Positions 33,925 to 44,247 of a DNA stretch of 64,000 nt are shown one piece after another. The stretch is taken from the NCBI GenBank assembly GCA_016647705.1, contig CM028327.1:10425726-10489725 (forward strand), given 5' to 3'. The notes under the pieces were generated by a model that worked only from the letters and a program-made list of their open reading frames with translations, was not told the origin of the DNA and did not search any database. The stretch's first letter is position 1. The number at the start of each line of letters is the position of its first letter. The position numbers and the translations under genes are program-made. This DNA comes from Eucommia ulmoides. Its lineage: Eukaryota > Streptophyta > Magnoliopsida > Garryales > Eucommiaceae.

Positions 33925-34090
33925 ATAGTAATTTTTTTTGTAATTAATCCGTAATTTTTCTTTTTATTATTTAGTCCATTTTTAAAAGATGATGTAAAAA
34001 AAAGCCCAAACAAACAATTGTCTTGTTGCTTAATACTTTTGTACAAATATTTGAGTTTTTAGTTTTTGACAGCAAAGGAAAAATAATGGA

Positions 34091-35880
34091 AAGACAAATA
34101 TATCCCTTACATATAAAATAATCAAAATGCTCTCTCTATCTCTAAATCCTAATCACTTTCACACTACCTCAAGGTCCACAAGCGTTCACACACTCTCTCT
34201 TTATTCACTTTAACTCTCTCCAAAACCCATAACCTCTCTCTCTCTAAACCAATTGCTGTGGCGGACCCCCTCTCTCTGGCTTTCCTTTCTATATCTCTCT
34301 CTCAGCCAAAACGGAACCCAATTGTCATGTTGTTCGTCTTTCCCGTTGCGCGCCGTTCGTTCTGGAAGGTCCCCAGCCGTTCGTTAGTTCGTCGCCATTC
34401 GTCTGAGTTAGTTCATCTAACCACCATCACCACCAAATCGTCTGACCCCCTCTCTATCGGCCGAACGGAGTTCGTTCTTCGATGAACGACGAACGAAATT
34501 TCTCTCCTCACCATTGCCGAAGAGAAATCAGAGGTCTCGCCATTGTCGCCACTAGAAATACAGATCTGAACATTCAAATCTAGAATTTCCAGATCTATAT
34601 TTCCAGATCCGTTGCGCGCTGGAAGGTCGTCGTGAGTGAAGGTCATCGTGGCGAGCTGGATTTCCAGATAAGACCTCACTAGAAATCCCAATTTTTCAGA
34701 TCTATTTTTCTTTCCTGTTTTTCTAAGCTTACGACTTACAATTCGATGTCGATTTCGTATTCTTTCATGCAAAACTAATTCGTTTTAATGTTCTGGAATT
34801 TAGAACCGGCTTGGTTGTGTTTTGTGTTTGGATACTGGAGTTGAAGTTTTGATGGATGATTCAAAAGACATTTATGGTCTAACAAGCAATGGAGATGAAA
34901 GAAACATGTGTTGCGATGCATGGATGTTGGTGAGTCTGTCTTACAGGTTGTTCAACCGAAAAAATTCAACACCTCGTCGTCTTGGCTGCCTGTTTGTCTT
35001 CACGCATATCTGCTCCTCGTCTCTCATTTTCTCTCTCTCTCTCATTAACGTTAAAAAAAAAAAAAAAAAAAAAAAACAAAAACAAAAACAAAAAACATGA
35101 AAATGCATTAACGTTAACACAGAGAGATCCAAAAAATGTGCATTATTATTAGCGCACACCCAAACGAAATATACAAACAGTAGATACGGTACGATCACAT
35201 TAACGGTGATACACAAAATCCTAAAAGATAAAGATACATTAACACTAACACACATAAGCAGATGGAAAAAGATGCATTAACGTTTACACACACACACAAA
35301 AATGACATGAAAATACGTTGACGTTAACACAGAGAGACCCAAAAAATATGCATTAACGTTAATGCACATCTAGTTCAAAAAGACAAAATATCACATATGG
35401 TAAGTTAATGTTAATATAAACACACAGGAGGACTTAAAAAATGAAGTTGCATTGACATTAATGCACCCAAAAAAAAAAAAAACCATTAAGGCTAAAATGC
35501 ACAGCTCGATAGTGAAGATGCGATAACGTTAACGTACACTCGATTCAAATATACAAACAACGGAAATGATACGATTATGCTAACGTTAACACACAAAATT
35601 CTAAAAAATAAAAATACGTTAATGTTAACACACACACAAGCAGATGAAGAAGATGTGTTAACGAGAACATACAAAAAAAAAAAAAAAACTTGAAATATGT
35701 TAACATTAACTGAGAGAGGCTAAAAAATCTGCATTAACGTTAACGCACATCTAACCCAAAAGATAAAATATCACATACGGGAAGTTAATATTAATGCAAA
35801 CATACGGGGGTCTAAAAAATGAAGTTGTATTAACATTAATGCACAACACTCCTAAAAAGTAATATACGTTAATGGTAAAG
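34091..35880 (+). repeat. Dispersed element: C/T-rich head and TTAACGTTAA array
   Basis: The head (34100-34720) matches 63120-63795 in unit C and contains 'ctctctctc' runs, 'cgttcgttctggaaggtccccag' and 'ggatttccag'. The following part (34720-35100) matches 770-1120. The tail (35100-35880) is the larger of two arrays of TTAACGTTAA and variants spaced by 'cacacac', 'agagagacc', 'aaaatatcacatac' and 'caagcagatg' segments, with a period near 375 bp. The element family is unknown. I see no transposase or reverse transcriptase. The reading frames here (34258-34485, 34822-35100) are not conserved between copies as proteins. Confidence 0.6.
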
Positions 35881-35907
35881 TACAATATGGATATGAGATT
35901 CAAATAT

Positions 35908-36793
35908 GAGATTCAAATTGTAGTTTGTAATATAGGTAATGTGTATTGCTTAAACATTTACATTAACGTTAAATTTTTTCACATCCAGTAATTGAGATTT
36001 ACGTTAACATTTATGTATCATTTTAAAGTGGACAAAAAAAATCTGATTACATCATTGTGTAGATTTTTTTTTGCAGGTTATTTTGATATTTTTTTTCTAA
36101 ATTTTTTGATTTGTTTTATGTTTGTTAGAAGAGATTTTGCAATGATGATATTGTTGTTGTAAATATGAGAAGTTCATTATTTTTATCTTGTTGCTAATGA
36201 CAATGGTAGAATATGTAAATATGAGTAAATAGTTGGAAGTAATATTATGAGTCTTTTTCTACAAACTCTATGAGGATTAAAAACCTAAATAATTGGGTCA
36301 AATGTATTTTTTCAAATTTCACTATCTTCGGGGGACTATATAATTAATTACCCTTAATTATATAGTCCTCCAAAGATAGTGAAATTAGAAAAGAAACATT
36401 TGACCTAATTATTTAAGTTTTTAAGCCTTATAGAGTTTGTGAAAAAATGTCCCTAATATTATCTCCAACTATTCACTAATATTTACAGATTTTGCCATTT
36501 TGTCCTTAATTTGATACAAGAGAAAAGTAATGGAACTTTCCATATTTGCAACACAAATATCACCATTGCAAAATCTATTCTTAGAAGCATAAAACAAATT
36601 GAAAAACTCAAAATAAAATATTAAAATAACTTGCAGAAAAAGATCTATATAATGATATAATAAAATCTTTTTTGTCCACTTTAAATGATACATAAACGTT
36701 AACATAAATCTTAATTAATTGAGGTAAATGACGTTAACGTTAATGTAACTGTTAAGGTTATACACCATGCCTATATTATGATTTGAATTTCAC
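35908..36793. repeat. Near-perfect palindrome, arms about 440 bp, loop 6 nt
   Basis: The left arm 35908-36347 and right arm 36354-36793 are reverse complements over essentially their whole length with few indels, around the loop 'ttaccc' (36348-36353). The innermost stem is GGACTATATAATTAA with TTAATTATATAGTCC. Matching outer marks are 'gagattcaaatt' on the left and 'tttgaatttcacc' on the right. A transcript across it would fold into a long hairpin. The outer parts of both arms carry TTAACGTTAA copies (35962, 36732), tying it to the adjacent array. Confidence 0.9.
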
Positions 36794-36799
36794 CTTTTA

Positions 36800-37500
36800 A
36801 TAAAACGTAAACCTTCAAGTAATGCATTTTTCAAACGCTTAAATATTTGATTAAGATATGTTTTTATTCTGTGCGTAAATGTTCAAGTAATACTTCTTTA
36901 GAAATACACTTTCCAAACTCTTAAAAATGTTAGGTTTGATCTCGTTTCTATTCTGTGCATAAATGTTCAAGCAATACGTATTTCTTTATATTACTTGTTC
37001 GATTTAAATATTACCAACAAATACATTTTAACTCTGTGTAAACATTCAAGTAAAATACTATTTCAGTTAACTTACATTCATGTTCAATCAATATATTGCA
37101 CGATTGTTCACTCAAAAAGATTCAAACAATTGTTTACTCAAATGTCAACTCAGAAACTCAGTTTACACATTTGCGTCAATGTTTACGTATCATGTTTGAA
37201 TATAGAAAAACATATATGTTAACATTCATGCAATTTAATCAAATTCAGATCTGAATTTTCATTAACGCAACAAATTTATCTGATTTGAAAATTCAAATTT
37301 AAACTTTTACAAAAAAACAGCAGATCAAAATCAAAATACTATTTTAGTTAACTCAAATTCATGTTCATGTTCACTCAATATATTGCATGAATGTTCACTG
37401 AAAAATGAAACAATTGTTCACTCAAATGTTAACTCAATAAACTCAATTTACACATTTGCGTCAATGTCTACGTGTTATGTTCGAGCATAAAAAACATATA
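36800..37500 (+). repeat. Degenerate and tandem repeats, about 284 bp unit
   Basis: Between 36800 and 37000 the phrase 'ctgtgc.taaatgttcaag.aatac' recurs. From 37049 and again from about 37333 a unit of roughly 284 bp is repeated: 'aaaatactattt.agttaact', 'ttcatgttcaatcaatatattgca', 'acacatttgcgtcaatgt' and 'tacgt.t.atgtt'. There is no gene. The ORF at 36995-37222 lies inside the first unit. Confidence 0.7.
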
Positions 37501-37619
37501 CTTTAAATCCAAATTTGAGATTTGAAAATTTAGATCTGAAATCCAAATGAAATTTTGGTTCATTTGCTAAAATGTTTGTTTGTCACTCTCTAAACATGTA
37601 AATTGGATATGGTTTTCCA

Positions 37620-38590
37620 CTCTCTCTCTGAACATGTAATCGCATATGGGTTTTCACCCTCTCTCTCTAAACATGTAATTGGATATGGGTCTTGTCATAA
37701 AAAAACTCAAAGGAATGGAATCAGTCGTGAAAACAACTTCTTCGTTTTCTTCCCCCACCTCAACTAAAACTTCTGCCATGTATGGGAATTTAATTTCCTC
37801 GCTCTTATTCACATACAAGGAGGAGGAATTCCCATTTTGAGAAAGGCCATAACTGAAATTAGGGCTTTTGATTTTGAGTCCAAACAGGGGAATGAAATTT
37901 GATCCATCTTTCGAAATCGAAGCAAACAAATGAGAATCAAACCTAGATCTGAATATCTAGATCTAAGAGAGCGAGAGAGAGAGAAAAGAGAGAGAGATGG
38001 CAAAAAAGGCTGGCTGACAAACGGCGAACGAGCACATTGTTGGCGCGTAAGATTTAAGCGCTACCTTCGCCATATGGAATGGTCCAGATCTAAAAGACGG
38101 GCACAATGCCGCCTTCTCCATCAACGAGCACAACGCCACCTGCGTCGTCAATGATGCTCCAAATCTAGGTGATGGGTACAGTGCTGCCTTCGTCATCACT
38201 GAGTTAAGTTTTGCCTTCGCCATTAAAGACGCTCTAGATCTGGACGACGGGCAGTAGATCTGGACCACGCTGGTGATGTAGTCGGCAAGAAGACGGCTGG
38301 ATGACGGTGAGAGAAACAGCGAGGCTGAAGGTGGCGATGTAAATAGCGTAGGAGAAGCACTAGAACGTGATGAAATTTGCTGACATGGAGAGAAAGAAAG
38401 AAGATAGAGGAGTGAACGACAGAGATAATGGCTTGGGCTTGTGTTAGGGCTCATTACACACATATATAAAAAGGGTATAATAGTATTTTTATTAAGTTAA
38501 TCAATGGTTAAAGGACTAAATAACAACATTGTTCTTCAAAAAGATTAAATTATAACATAACTGTTTAAAATAATATTTTTCTAGATCAAC
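37620..38590 (-). other. Unassigned segment with C/T-rich and AGAG tracts
   Basis: Two minus-strand frames (37929-37654, 91 codons; 38463-37963) and a plus-strand frame (37930-38154) overlap here. The 91-codon frame has an acidic stretch (EVLVEVGEENEEVVF) and ends in a sequence made from the repeated 'ctctctctctaaacatgtaat' motif (37620-37685). A possible minus-strand TATA (from 'catatataaaaag' at 38461) precedes it. No family is recognised. It could be the other end of the TTAACGTTAA element or a captured 5' exon. Confidence 0.3.
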
Positions 38591-38599
38591 TCTTAAATT

Positions 38600-41340
38600 T
38601 GGACTATTAAATATTTTTTTTTTCATCTCTCCATTTGTCTATGTTTCCAAACATTCTTAGTTTCTGCCCCTGTTTCCAAACACCTCTCTTATCTTATGTA
38701 CATTCAATTCTTTCACATTTCAAGTTTTTAACATTTATTCTCAAGAAGAAAGCAATTATTAGCCCTCATTAATTGCTAGTGTTTTTCTCCAATTTTCATC
38801 GTGGCTCTTTATTTTAAAGAGGAATAGGATTGAAGACATGATAGACAGTTCATTCTCAAAGTTTGGCTTCTGCTTTTAATTATAAGATATAGATTTTCTT
38901 TTGTCTATCTTCCAATATCTCTTCAAATAAACAATCTATATTCACACATGCATCCAAAACCCAAAATATAATTATATAAATATTTGCACACCCAAAAAAA
39001 ATTACAAAAACATTTACCCACCCACAAAAAGAAAAATATTTAAAACTTTACAAACCCATATGGTTATATTGAATTGAACTTTGCATTTGTTTTTCATCAC
39101 CAATTACACCACTTATTTTTAAGAATTAAGTACAACGGTGAATGTTTCTATTCACTTTAACAGTCGACGAGTAAAAGCCAATGTCGAATGACAGTTAAAC
39201 TTTTTAAAATTTTTAATAAGAATTATTTTAACACTAATTCAAAATCTAAGGGTCAATAATGTTTTTTCATTTTTTTTTTCTTCATCTCTCCATTTTTCCA
39301 TGTTCCCAAACATTCCTAATTTCTGCCCCTATTTCCAAACACCTCCTTTATCTTATGTTCATTTTATTCTTTCACATTTCAAGGTTTTAACCTAATTCAT
39401 TCTCAAGAAGAGAGTAATTATTAGCCCTCAATAATTGCTAGTGCTTTTTCTTCTATTTTAGTCGTGGCCCTTTATTTCAATGGGGAATATGATTGGAGAG
39501 ATGATAGATAATGCAAGGCTTGGCTTCAGCTTTTAATTATAAGATATAGATATATATACACCATTTTATATGGAACTAATTTGGTTTATATTTGAATATT
39601 CTCTATTCAAAAAAATTATATAATTTTCAAGTGGAGACTTTATTGTATGTGTGTATATATATATTCCATTTCTTCACCAAACATAGAAATAATAATGACC
39701 ATTTCATTCTATTACCATAGAAATTCTAATTTTATTGTCATTATATTTTATTCCAACATACCGAACATGACATATAAGAGATTAAAAAAATAAATTACAC
39801 ATGCCATACTTCGTGGAGTTATTCATGGTAGAAGGTGTTATTTAATCACATAATGATAAACTTTAATATTGTCATGGAGATCCCCTCCAATCCAAAACCA
39901 TTGTGGATCTTTTGGTTGACTGTAATGGAATCAGGGTGAAATGAAATAGGATAAACAATGAAATGAGAGAATAAATGGAATAGATAAATTAATAGAATCA
40001 CTATTCAATTCTCTTATTAGGTTGTATTTGTATAGTTAAAGGAATGAAATAGAATAATGTTATTTTACATATAAATTCTGAGATCAAATTCATTTATAAA
40101 TTTACCTAATAATAATTTATTTTAAAAAATGACTACAAAATATTAGTAATATTCCAAGTGAAAATATTCAAAATCTACCAACTAAAATCGTTTTGTTCTT
40201 TATTTATTTGTATTCGTTTCGGTAGCATAAATAAATTTTTTTCATCGAATATTTATTTTTGTTCAGGAATATTAGAAACATATTTTTCGTTCTCTGATTT
40301 TCACTTCTATTTCCCATATATATATATTTCTGATTCTATTTGAGATTCAGGAAAACAAATAGATTTTTGTTCACAAATTTTTGCTTCTGTTTCGATAACA
40401 ATAACATATTTTTTGTTCTCAAATTTGAATTTTTATTTCGGGAACATGAACTAATTTTTTCGCTTTCAAATTTTTATTTTTATTCAAAATATAAATTTGC
40501 GAACAAGATTTTTTTTTTTTCAAGAAACATAAACATAAATCTAAAAACAAAAAACTCGTTTCTAATCCAAAAAAAACTGGAAAAAAAAATCTACTTCTAT
40601 TTCCAAACTAAGGTGATGTATTTTATGCATAACCTAAAAAAAAAAAAAACTACCATGAATTATGAATTTCAATTCTGCCTTAAGAAGTATGGAATCCAAA
40701 TATTCCATCAATTTTAATTCTAATGGAATCAAACCAAAGATTTGATTCTATTGGATAACCAAACGAAGGAATGGAATCGAAGGTGGAATTACGATTCCAT
40801 TCCACTCTCATTTCGTCAAACCAAACGCATCTTTGGTGTAATTATAAATTTGGTGTTTCTGTGGCAAATCCTTTATTTTACTCTTAATTTTAAAAAAAAT
40901 TGCATATGCAATTGCAACTTATACTTTAATCTCACGCATTAAAAAAAGCGGAAGACCTAATACACGCGTTGCACTCTTACACTTACATATATCTAACTTG
41001 TGAGCAAAATATTTATTAGCTGTAACAAATATTATACAAGTACATGTAATTTGTAATCTGTTACTAATATTACAAAGATATATAACTAATATTATACAAA
41101 CATGTGCATATTTAGGGCTAATACGTAAGTAAAAATTAATTTAAGGGATTAAATTAAAACTTATATTTTAAATGAGACTAATAACAGATTACATCTACTA
41201 TTTGAGAAGAATCATCAATTATCCTTTAAAAATTACACTTTGGAGTATTAATGCTTATTTAATTAGTATTAAAAGCATCTTAATTGGTATCTACCAACAA
41301 CATAGATTAATAATAGGGATGTAAAGAGTACTAGTTAGTG
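38600..41340 (+). repeat. P flank block of unit B, with internal tandem duplication
   Basis: Paralogous to 26352-29030. Its first part is itself duplicated in tandem: about 38620-39280 and 39280-39690 both carry 'tgcccctgtttccaaacacctc', 'attattagccctca' and 'gattgga.agatgatagaca'. It contains the 0.9-kb GTTTGGTT element and keeps the empty site (39681-39700) of the MITE at 27285. No gene is visible. Confidence 0.75.
39904..40831. mobile_element. Second copy of the GTTTGGTT-ended element
   Basis: Matches 27735-28631 end to end ('ttttggttgactgtaatggaatc' to 'ccaaacgcatct'). Shared position in both P blocks shows it inserted before the block duplicated. ORFs at 40158-40942 are A/T-rich low-complexity frames. 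Confidence 0.55.
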
Positions 41341-41393
41341 GCGGCCGAGGGGCATGGTTAAGTCTCTCCCTCAATTTTTGATTATTGATTTTT

Positions 41394-41613
41394 GGGTTAA
41401 TAGCACTTTACCCCCTGTAGTTTAACTGATTTGCACTTACTCCCTGTGTTAGCACTTACCCCTTGTGGTCTCGATTTAAGTGCACTTACCCTCCTATATC
41501 AGTGGTAAGTAGTTTGAAAATCTAACCACAAATGAGGTAAGTGGCGATTTTCAAATCATAAGAGGGTAAAGTGCAAATCGGCCAAACTATAGGAGGTAAA
41601 GTGCTATTGACCG
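41394..41613. mobile_element. Mutator-like MITE, 220 bp
   Basis: GGGTTAATAGCACTTTACCCCC at the left and 'ggaggtaaagtgctattgaccg' at the right form the family's inverted ends. The right end has two substitutions and no 9-bp duplication is visible, so it is an older or damaged copy. Confidence 0.75.
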
Positions 41614-41824
41614 TAAAAAAATTAATTAATATCATTAAAATTTTGCATAAGTTCTTCTTGCTATTTATAAATATTTAATATTTTTTAAAAAAGAATTAAC
41701 CCTCCTTAATGGATTCTCTAGATCCGTTGCTAGTAGTAGCTAAGTTAGACATAAGTTAGGAACAAGGATTCATATAACAAATGGAAAGCTAGAGGCATAT
41801 ATTCAGCTCCTTCGTTTTATTTTA

Positions 41825-42018
41825 GGGTTAATAGCACTTTACCCCCTATAGTTTGGTACATTTGCGTTTTACCCCTTGTAGTTTGAACTTCGCCACTTAC
41901 CCCGTTATGGTTATTGGACTTAAGCGCATAGGTGACTTCGTTAACAGAAAAATTAAAATGTGGATTTTACCCTTATGTAATTATTAACACTTTTGGGGGT
42001 ATAAAGTGCAATTAACCC
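41825..42018. mobile_element. Mutator-like terminus or 194-bp MITE
   Basis: The left part (GGGTTAATAGCACTTTACCCCC through 'gacttcgttaacagaaaa' and 'tggattttaccctt') closely parallels the left terminus of the 2.7-kb element at 11974. It then reaches an inverted end, 'gggggtataaagtgcaattaaccc', at 42018. Either it is a complete short MITE, or it is the left end of a larger element whose right end is 59255-59842. The left flank (tttatttta) does not match the bases after 42018 (ggaacaggt) but loosely resembles the poly-T after 59842. Confidence 0.6.
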
Positions 42019-42110
42019 GGAACAGGTTCCAAAACAATGGTAAAAATAAAATAAAAATGAGACTTTTTCTCTCCAAGAAACTCTCTCTCTGAAAAACCCT
42101 AGAAACTACG

Positions 42111-42509
42111 ATGGGTGACCCTCTATCATCGCCTTCGCCTCTTTCTCAAATTACAGCCGCCGCCCCCACTACTCTCCAATCGAAATCCCATATCCCATTT
42201 ACTCAGAAATCCTTCGCAAATCTGTTCCAATCGAAGGCCCCCATCATTCCCCCAAAATCGATTCAAACCAACCATGGCGAACCGACAATTTTCTTCACGA
42301 ATGATGAAGTGACCAAACTCTCTTCTCGCTTCCAGTTTGCCCTCGTTGGCAAATTCGATCATGGACGACCCTTATTCGCTTCAATCAAGAAGATGTTATT
42401 TGCTTTGAATCTGACTGTTGGTTTCGATCTTGGAGTCCTGGATTAGACACACATCCTCATCCAACTCAAATCAGAAGAGGACTTCCAACGCCTTTGGATC
42501 AAGGACCCC
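42111..42509 (+). pseudogene. LINE ORF1/DUF4283-like fragment
   Basis: The frame from ATG 42111 contains a Pro/Ser-rich N-terminus, a SFANLFQSK motif, GEPTIFFTNDEVTKL and RFQFALVGKFDHGRP. This is the layout of the DUF4283 domain in ORF1 of plant L1-type LINEs. A TAG at 42444 interrupts the domain. The same frame then continues THILIQLKSEEDFQRLWIKD, the expected end of the domain, before another stop. The leader 'aaaaaccctagaaactacg' also resembles plant LINE 5' ends. No zinc knuckle, endonuclease or RT follows. Having only the 5' part is unusual for a LINE, which normally loses its 5' end, so this may be transposon cargo. Confidence 0.7.
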
Positions 42510-43120
42510 TAGTATGTCTCTCCCATATTTTTCTTTCACATCGCTTCATCCATGGCACCATATATCCCTCGTCATCGTCGCCTGCTTGCCCATTCGCCAC
42601 CACTCGATAAAGCCATCTCCGCCACCATCGTCGGTCTCAACCACCCCAGATCTGGCTAGATTGACGTCGCATTTGGCTAAATTTGATTTTTCTTTGGTTC
42701 AATTTACGACCGATCTTACCTTCTCTCTTTCATCCCCCTCTGTGTGTGTTTATTTTTGCTCCGATATGACACCAACAACAATCATATTTGTGTTTATTTT
42801 GGTTAAATCTAAGTTTGATTTTCTTGATCTAACAACTATTGTGCCTCATTCTTGATTTTATTATTTTTATGTTTTTGTTTTCATGGTTGATCCTGTTGTC
42901 TAGACAGTGATATGTTGGTGGGTTTTTTGATCTGGGCTTTGAAGTTTGCTTCTTTTCATCCCAGCTTCAAAAGGTCTCTCACTCTTTCTCTAGAACTGCT
43001 AGATTAATGGTTTTATTGCTATTTTGGTGCTTGATTTTGTGCTCTTGATCTGTTCTTGAAATGATTAGAATTGTTCTTTTGTTGTCGTGAACTTTGAAAC
43101 ACCGTCATAATTCATTAACA
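42510..43120 (+). other. Unassigned C/T-rich cargo segment
   Basis: The composition changes from coding-like to C/T-rich ('ccaccatcgtcggtctcaaccaccccagatctggc') and then T-rich. The ORF at 42418-42855 spans part of it without a recognisable domain. It lies between the LINE-ORF1 fragment and the kinase fragment and may be the latter's upstream region or another captured piece. Confidence 0.35.
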
Positions 43121-43440
43121 GTTGGGGCCATTGGTTTACACTAAGGTATCTTGAGCTCGTGACAAAATGATTTTCAAAGGATAATGTTCATGGTGAGGGT
43201 GGTTATGGAGTTTTTATAAGGGGCAATTGATCAATGGTACTCCTGTTGTTGTTAAGAAGCTCCTCAACAATCTGTAAGGTTGTTATTTTTTTTAGGTTTG
43301 TTGAATTTCTAATATTAAATGTTTCGGTTGTTTCAGTTTCTTTGATTTTTTTTAGAGGGAAAGTAGAGAAGGAAGTTGAAGCGATTGGGAAGGTGCGCCA
43401 CAAAAAATTGGTTCGGCTTTTGGGTGTACAAGTACATGAG
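43121..43440 (+). pseudogene. Receptor-like kinase fragment with retained intron
   Basis: The first part (43121-43273) reads WGHWFTLRYLELVTK, a stop (TGA), FSKDNVHGEGGYGV and, after a one-base frameshift, YKGQLINGTPVVVKKLLNN. These are the juxtamembrane segment, Gly-rich loop and VAVKK lysine region of the plant receptor-like kinases related to At1g01540/At3g59110. A GT..AG intron (43274-43355) follows. The next exon gives VEKEVEAIGKVRHKKLVRLLG, the alpha-C/HRD-upstream part, with a small deletion. It then loses homology. A kept intron means it was copied as DNA, not through an mRNA. Confidence 0.82.
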
Positions 43441-43595
43441 TTGGACACTTTCATGTACATGTACAGGTATATATAATGACGTAGAGAAACATTGTTGCCT
43501 ATTTTTTGTCGGTTGGGAAGGGGGGAGGGGGGAAGGGGAGGGGACATTGTTTGTATAGTATTTAAATCGGCTAAGATATTCTTGATGATGTATTA

Positions 43596-44247
43596 CACAA
43601 CAACAACTAACCCTTTGTCCCACTTATGTAGGGTCGGCTATATGAATCTATTTATGCCATAATGATCGATCAAGAGCCATCTCCTTTGTCAGGTTTAATG
43701 TCATCATATCATTTCTAATAGTCTCGTCCAACGTCTTCTTACGTCTACCTCTTTCTCTAGTAGCTCCCTGTACTTGAAGTAAATCACATTTTCTCACTGG
43801 TGCTTCTATTGGTCTTCTATGCACATGTCTAAACCAACGTAAACGATTTTCTCTAATTTTCTCTTCGATGGGTGCTATTCTTAAGTTCTCTCTAATAGTT
43901 TCATATTTTATCCATTCTTGTCTTTCCACTTATCCACCGTAGTATCCTCATTTTTGTCACCCCAATTTTGTAAACATGATTTATTTTTACCGCCCAACAT
44001 TCTGAACCATATAGAAGTGCTGGTCTTATAGTAGTTTTGTAGAATTTTCCTTCAAGTTTCAACGGAATCTTATAATCACAAATCACTCTAACTGCACTTC
44101 TCCACTTTAACCAACTTGCCTTGACTCTACGCGTAATGTCCTCCTCAATTTTGCCATTGCTCTGAATCTTTGAACCTAAATATCTAAAATGATCAACCTT
44201 TGACACGTCCTTTCCGCTAATTTTGACAGCACCACCATCTCTCCAGG
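43596..44247 (-). pseudogene. RTE-type LINE, C-terminal part and 3' end
   Basis: On the minus strand 44206-43901 gives VDHFRYLGSKIQSNG, the region after the RT domain, and 43929-43648 gives ENRLRWFRHVHRRPIEAPVR and TKEMALDRSLW, the conserved C-terminal end of plant RTE LINE proteins. A frame change lies between the two. The 3' end carries the usual 'ggtcggctatatgaatc' inverted neighbourhood and a GTT-type tail (acaacaacaac on the plus strand, 43596-43607). The 5' part resumes at 57204, because the Athila-type element split the LINE at CCAGG. Confidence 0.85.

Larger units (their letters stand above)
32300..33959. mobile_element. DNA transposon-like insertion with 11-bp duplication
   Basis: Bounded by an exact 11-bp repeat, CTTTTTATTAT (32289-32299 and 33960-33970). 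Unit C passes from the left-flank homology to the right-flank homology without this 1.66 kb. The ends share 'actattaactccc' against an inverted 'actatttaccggttactccc', a weak inverted repeat. Duplication length suggests a Mutator-like element. The interior has about eight dispersed copies of 'gtggatgttgaatgtaacat' in both orientations (32400-33440) and a G/C-richer right part with 'cagatcgattggtaaa' twice. A younger MITE is nested at 32615. Confidence 0.65.

Noticed and set aside
34258..34772. Possible exon with conserved C/T-rich leader in two copies
   Set aside because: The frame is interrupted or altered in the copy at 63281-63760, and no splice-consistent continuation or domain is visible.
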